Assembly (NCBI GenBank): GCA_027081405.1
Contig: JALWKO010000078.1
Coordinates: 18,751 to 82,750, forward strand
Reading direction: 5' to 3'
DNA: 64,000 nucleotides
DNA from: Campylobacteraceae bacterium
GTDB taxonomy: Bacteria; Campylobacterota; Campylobacteria; Campylobacterales; Sulfurovaceae
Shown one piece after another: positions 60,222 to 64,000 of the stretch. A program made the position numbers and the translations under genes. The stretch's first letter is position 1; the number at the start of each line of letters is the position of its first letter. A model generated the notes under the pieces. The model worked only from the letters and a program-made list of their open reading frames with translations. It ran no database searches and had not been told where the DNA came from.

Positions 60222-61315
60222 CGGATCGGTATCTCCTTGTATTCGAGCAGTTCGAGCTGCGGGAGCATCGTTTGGATATGCTGGATCGAGTCTCCTTCCT
60301 CCCGCAGGATCCGGATCACGTCTTTTTTGCGAATGCCGAGTCTGTGTAGTGAAAGTAGCGTGTTTTTCCGAACGTAGAAATTGCCGTCGAAGAGGTAGAA
60401 AATGATCTCACTGAGCGGAAATTCAGCGCAGATATCGGGCCATGCACGGGCGATATTGATCCGGATCAGCACGTTGTCGCTACGGTATTTCTCTTCGACG
60501 ATATTGCAGCTTTTGGCCATCATGTTGCGCAATGCGCGGATGATGTAAATCGTCGTCTTGTCATCGCTGGAAAACCAACGATAGAGTTTGAGCAGGTGGT
60601 GATAAAAGCTGAAAAACCGTTCATCCCCCGTCGCATCGATGAACGCATAGGTCCCCGGGGAAACCGCATGGTTGAGAAGCTCATCATAAAAAAACTTGTG
60701 CGCTTCGGTCCGGTGGCAACTCTCCAGCGCGACGCGGGCGACAAATTCGCAAAACTTCATGCTTACGCTGTCGTTTTGTCGCAACTGATTGACCATTTCC
60801 CAGATGTATTTCAGATCGTTGCTCATCCGTGCGGCGACGGCGACGCCGTAAATGGCGTATTCTTTTCGGGTCTTGTCGGTTGGATTGTCCAGGATGCTCT
60901 TGAAAAGGGGTTTGAGGTTCTCACTGTACAACTGTGCCATATGCGATAGGATAAAAATCTTGGTCGTGACAAAGAAGCTTTTGTCATACAGCTCCCGCAA
61001 CCGGCGATCAAGCTGATGGAAATAAACCACCTCTTTGAGTATTCGGGCTTTTTCCTCCACATCGACAAGAGCCATCTCCCCAATCGCACTGGAGAGAGCG
61101 AAAAGCTCCAGATTGTCGTCGGCGTAGATCCGCTTGTAGTCTCTGCGCCGAAGCAGATCGACGAATCGATCCCGCTTTTGGGTGTAACGCTCTTCGAAAC
61201 GATTGAGCTTCCACCGGGCATAAAGCATCGCCAGAAACGAAACGAGCGAGAGGATCAAAAACACCTCCACGGCGGTTATGACCCACTCGATTCCCCGTTC
61301 GCCGATCGGACTCAC
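60218..61315 (-). CDS. Inner-membrane protein with HEAT-like helical repeats
   Basis: 365 residues: one N-terminal transmembrane helix (WVITAVEVFLILSLVSFLAMLY), a basic stretch, then an all-helical region of paired helices (KARILKEVVYFHQLDRRLRELY, FPLSEIIFYLFDGNFYVRKNTLLSLHRLGI). HEAT-like proteins appear in some exopolysaccharide loci. GTG 61315 forms GTGA with the upstream stop and has AAGGA upstream. It may scaffold the glycosyltransferase or bind the outer-membrane partner. Confidence 0.75.
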   Translation of the reverse strand: MSPIGERGIEWVITAVEVFLILSLVSFLAMLYARWKLNRFEERYTQKRDRFVDLLRRRDYKRIYADDNLELFALSSAIGEMALVDVEEKARILKEVVYFHQLDRRLRELYDKSFFVTTKIFILSHMAQLYSENLKPLFKSILDNPTDKTRKEYAIYGVAVAARMSNDLKYIWEMVNQLRQNDSVSMKFCEFVARVALESCHRTEAHKFFYDELLNHAVSPGTYAFIDATGDERFFSFYHHLLKLYRWFSSDDKTTIYIIRALRNMMAKSCNIVEEKYRSDNVLIRINIARAWPDICAEFPLSEIIFYLFDGNFYVRKNTLLSLHRLGIRKKDVIRILREEGDSIQHIQTMLPQLELLEYKEIPIR

Positions 61316-62844
61316 CAATATTTCCTTATCGAAACAGAAGCGCCCCGGCGGATCGAACTGTAATTGGGATTGATGTTTTTGCGATAAAAGACCTTGCCTC
61401 CCACGCTCAGGCCCCGTACGATCGGATATTCCAGTCCCGCTTCGAGATTATGCGAAATCGCCGAATCGTATTCATCCGTATCGGCCACCTCTTCTTTGGA
61501 GTGTGAATAGGTGTAGCTCAACACATAATCCACATGGCACGGCGTCTCGTAATGGAGCTCGTTCAATATCGAATAGTTCCCCTTCTGCAGGATGTAGGAG
61601 AATTTCTGCCGCATCGTTAGATAGTCGCTGAGCGAATAACTGTACTCACCGCTCAGGCTGGTCGTCTGATCGTCATTGTATCGGCTATAGACCGCCGAAA
61701 GCCCCAGTTCCCAGTTTCCGATATCTTTGAAAAGATGGGAACCGATGACATATCGACTGCTGAAATCGGGATCGAAGGTTTTGGAAAGTTCAAGAAATCC
61801 CCAATAGGTCTCGGGCAGGATCGGATAGACCTCTGCCGAAACTTTGGCATCTTCATCCCCATATCTTCGGATGTCTTCGGCCCGAGCGTAAATGATCGTC
61901 TTGCCTACGGGGAAGGTCCCTTCGACGAAACGGACATTGTCCGGACGACCGTCGGGCGCGTCGTAGCTCTCGACTCCCATCCCCGCCATATGGATCGAAG
62001 TGACTTTGCAAGCGGTATTGCGGTAACGCTGATCAAAGAGTTTCGCCAGCCGTCGAGTGTGCAAGGACCGATAGACGGAACGCGCTTCGTCAAAATCCCG
62101 CTTTTTGAGTGCCGTACCGATCCGTTTGTTCGCATCCTCAAGCGTACGGTCGACGATCGCTTTTTCCACCTGTTTCAGCGCCTGTTGATAATCGGGGTTA
62201 TGTGTCGTGCGTACAAGCGACCGATACAGATTCCTACTCGCTTCGTATTGTTTGTCCCGAAACAACAAAGCGGCCAGAATCCCTTTGGGTTCGTCGCTTT
62301 TGGGATAGGCGTGCATCAATTCCCGAGCCGCTCCGATCGCCTCATGCACACGCCCCAGATCGGCAAGAACACCGATGGTGAGCACTTTGATATCGTAGCT
62401 ATCTTGTTCCTTTTTCGGAATCGTTTTCAGGTAAGAAAGATACCGATTGGGAGTTTTGCGCAGTCGCTTGAGGACCTTGTTGTGATACGCTATGGAAATC
62501 TTCCCGTACAAATCGCTCTGTTCCGGATCGTTGCGATCGAATTGTTGCGCGATCTTCCACGCTTTGTCCAAATTCCCTTTCCAATAAAGAAGCCGGGCGT
62601 ATTCGGTCCGGTATTCCCCTTCGGGATGCGCTTTGTACAGGCGCGCGCTTGCTTGCAGCGCACGATCGAGTCCCCCTTTTTTGACTGAAAGGGCACGAAC
62701 TTTTTTCAGGCAGGATTGGGGATCGTGTACCGGATCGAGGCACAACAACCGCTCCTGAAATCCACCTCCTTCCGACCCCGCCGTAAGCCAGCCGGAAAAG
62801 ATCAAAACTACCGCCGCGACACGCACCGTTTGCTTCCGTCCCAT
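61312..62844 (-). CDS. YaiO-like TPR/beta-barrel outer-membrane protein
   Basis: 510 residues: a signal peptide (VRVAAVVLIFSGWLTAGS), a TPR-rich half (EYARLLYWKGNLDKAWKIA, KGILAALLFRDKQYEASRNLYR), then a beta-barrel half (YAISRSG-free, with GSHLFKDIGNWELGLSAVYSRY and SLGGKVFYRKN-type strands) ending in Trp, as many outer-membrane proteins do. Architecture parallels PgaA, the export pore for poly-GlcNAc. First gene of this arm, with a TATAAT-like AT-rich promoter at about 62875-62900. Confidence 0.82.
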   Translation of the reverse strand: MGRKQTVRVAAVVLIFSGWLTAGSEGGGFQERLLCLDPVHDPQSCLKKVRALSVKKGGLDRALQASARLYKAHPEGEYRTEYARLLYWKGNLDKAWKIAQQFDRNDPEQSDLYGKISIAYHNKVLKRLRKTPNRYLSYLKTIPKKEQDSYDIKVLTIGVLADLGRVHEAIGAARELMHAYPKSDEPKGILAALLFRDKQYEASRNLYRSLVRTTHNPDYQQALKQVEKAIVDRTLEDANKRIGTALKKRDFDEARSVYRSLHTRRLAKLFDQRYRNTACKVTSIHMAGMGVESYDAPDGRPDNVRFVEGTFPVGKTIIYARAEDIRRYGDEDAKVSAEVYPILPETYWGFLELSKTFDPDFSSRYVIGSHLFKDIGNWELGLSAVYSRYNDDQTTSLSGEYSYSLSDYLTMRQKFSYILQKGNYSILNELHYETPCHVDYVLSYTYSHSKEEVADTDEYDSAISHNLEAGLEYPIVRGLSVGGKVFYRKNINPNYSSIRRGASVSIRKYW

Positions 62845-62958
62845 TCCGAGCCCTTCAAAAATATGGAATTCCGTTTGGAATATTATATAATATAAAAACT
62901 AAATAAAAACTAAAAAAGTGCCCTTGGCAGGGGAGTGCAAGAGGCAAACACTTGTTCA

Positions 62959-64000
62959 TCAGAACCGTTTCCAGAACGAGAGGTTCAGCAACACGTAGAC
63001 CGTATAGCACTCCAATCGTCCGACGATCATGCCGATCGAGAGGATCACCTTGTCAAAATCGCTGAAAAAGGCGAAGTTCTCCGCTGGACCCACCTTCGCA
63101 AAGCCGGGACCGATGTTTCCGACGATTGCCAACGCACCCGAAAGGGAGGTCATCGTATCGTAGCCCCGGGCGTAGAGATAGAGGGTCAGAAGGACGTTGG
63201 TGAAGATGTAAAGGACAAAAAAGCCGAACGTAGACGAGATCACGTTTTCCTTGAGCCGGTTCCCGTCGATGTAGACCGCGATGAGCGCCCGGGGATGGAG
63301 AATCCGCTTCAGCTCCGCGAAAAGGGTTTTGAAGATCACCGCATACCGGATCACTTTGACTCCTCCCGCCGTCGATCCGGCATTCCCCCCCACCAGCATC
63401 GCCAGGAAGATCAGGGCGACGGCGGTCTGGCTCCATACCCCGTAATCGGTACTGGCGAACCCCGTGGTCGTCATCACCGAGGCGACGGTAAAAAACGAAT
63501 GGGTAGCCGAATGCCAAAGAGTGTCTCCGCCCCGGACTTCGTGCACGACGGTCAAGACCCCCGCAAGGAGGACGAATACGGTCAGATACCAGCGCACCTC
63601 TTCGCTGCGATATCCGCTCGTATCCCGGTACAGCAGACGCAGATGGGCCAGGAAGTTGATCCCCGCCAGGAGCATAAAAACCGTCGTCACCCACAGAATC
63701 GCCGGCGAATGGCTCCAGTACCCCATCGATGCGTTTTTCGTCGAAAACCCTCCGGTCGAGAGGGTCGAAAAGGCGTGGTTGATCGCGTCGAACCATCCCA
63801 TTCCGAAGACTTTGAGCAGGATCGCGTCAAGCACCGTCAACGCCACGTAGATCCCCCACAGGCTCAATGCGGTGTCTTTGATCTTGGGACGGAGTTTTTC
63901 GATCTGGATCCCGGTCGATTCGGCTTTGAAAAGACTCAGGCTTCCCGAGGGGTTGATCATCGAGAGCAGCCCCACCCCCAGAACGATGATCCCCATTCCC
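62959..64000 (-). CDS. trkH: TrkH-type potassium uptake membrane subunit (5' part outside window)
   Basis: Potassium channel-like subunit of the Trk system. The visible 347 residues contain filter loops STLSTGGFST, MTTTGFAST, GGNAGSTAGG and VGNIGPGF and many transmembrane helices. The N-terminus continues beyond the window, since codons before the Met at 63996 remain open. A gene-free AT-rich gap (62845-62958) separates it from the exopolysaccharide arm. trkA is not visible. Confidence 0.93.
   Translation of the reverse strand, partial: GMGIIVLGVGLLSMINPSGSLSLFKAESTGIQIEKLRPKIKDTALSLWGIYVALTVLDAILLKVFGMGWFDAINHAFSTLSTGGFSTKNASMGYWSHSPAILWVTTVFMLLAGINFLAHLRLLYRDTSGYRSEEVRWYLTVFVLLAGVLTVVHEVRGGDTLWHSATHSFFTVASVMTTTGFASTDYGVWSQTAVALIFLAMLVGGNAGSTAGGVKVIRYAVIFKTLFAELKRILHPRALIAVYIDGNRLKENVISSTFGFFVLYIFTNVLLTLYLYARGYDTMTSLSGALAIVGNIGPGFAKVGPAENFAFFSDFDKVILSIGMIVGRLECYTVYVLLNLSFWKRF

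Overview
The window looks like chromosome of a GC-rich member of the Campylobacterota, probably a hydrogen- or sulfur-oxidising denitrifier near Sulfurovum/Nitratifractor. This is inferred from the nap gene order (napA-G-H-B-F-…-L-D), the cydAB operon with a DUF4492 microprotein, the NirS/NorCB enzymes and the protein family mix. No rRNA, tRNA, CRISPR array, prophage or complete insertion sequence was seen.

Layout. 0-7.5 kb: panB (cut by the window start), trpA, a four-gene operon of a two-component system plus two unusual exported proteins, mltG and trpB. 7.5-13.7 kb: a four-helix-bundle cassette in TAACTAG repeats, pepA, the cydAB operon with two microproteins, and an ElyC-like protein. 13.7-25 kb: housekeeping genes (FAD oxidoreductase, gph, trmL, purU, mnmC-like, ilvE, NYN protein, hisIE, MFS), two toxin-antitoxin modules, and a thioredoxin-fold gene interrupted by one in-frame UGA. 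24.6-53.7 kb: a denitrification island with nap, siroheme and heme d1 genes (met8, cobA/nirE, nirDH-like, nirJ, nirF, nirC-like), an Fnr-family regulator, a siroheme nitrite/sulfite reductase, cytochrome c peroxidase, nirS with a multihaem cytochrome, and norCB with several small membrane proteins. A frameshifted calcium-binding-repeat surface protein lies inside it. 53.7-62.9 kb: an L,D-transpeptidase-like protein, acpS and a six-gene exopolysaccharide-type locus in two convergent arms. 62.9-64 kb: trkH, cut by the window end.

How the genes work together. Nap reduces nitrate to nitrite in the periplasm, NirS with heme d1 reduces nitrite to NO, and NorCB reduces NO to N2O. No nosZ is present. 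CobA/NirE and Met8 make the siroheme used by the sulfite/nitrite reductase, and the NirDH-like, NirJ and NirF proteins convert siroheme to heme d1. The encoded Fnr-like regulator has the E..SR helix expected to read TTGAT-N4-ATCAA. I find such boxes centred 41.5 bp upstream of predicted starts for nap, nir, nirS, nor and a divergent nor-linked promoter, which suggests one local regulon.

The strongest candidate novelty is the exported thioredoxin-like protein at 15931-16326. Its only in-frame stop, UGA at codon 50, sits where the first Cys of a C-P-V-C motif belongs. A bacterial SECIS-like hairpin with a G-rich apical loop starts about 14 nt downstream. It is best read as a U-P-V-C selenoprotein. 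Second is the exopolysaccharide locus, which resembles a rearranged, split Pga system. Third is a family of 7-bp tandem repeats that sits at gene ends and supplies the stop codons of several genes.
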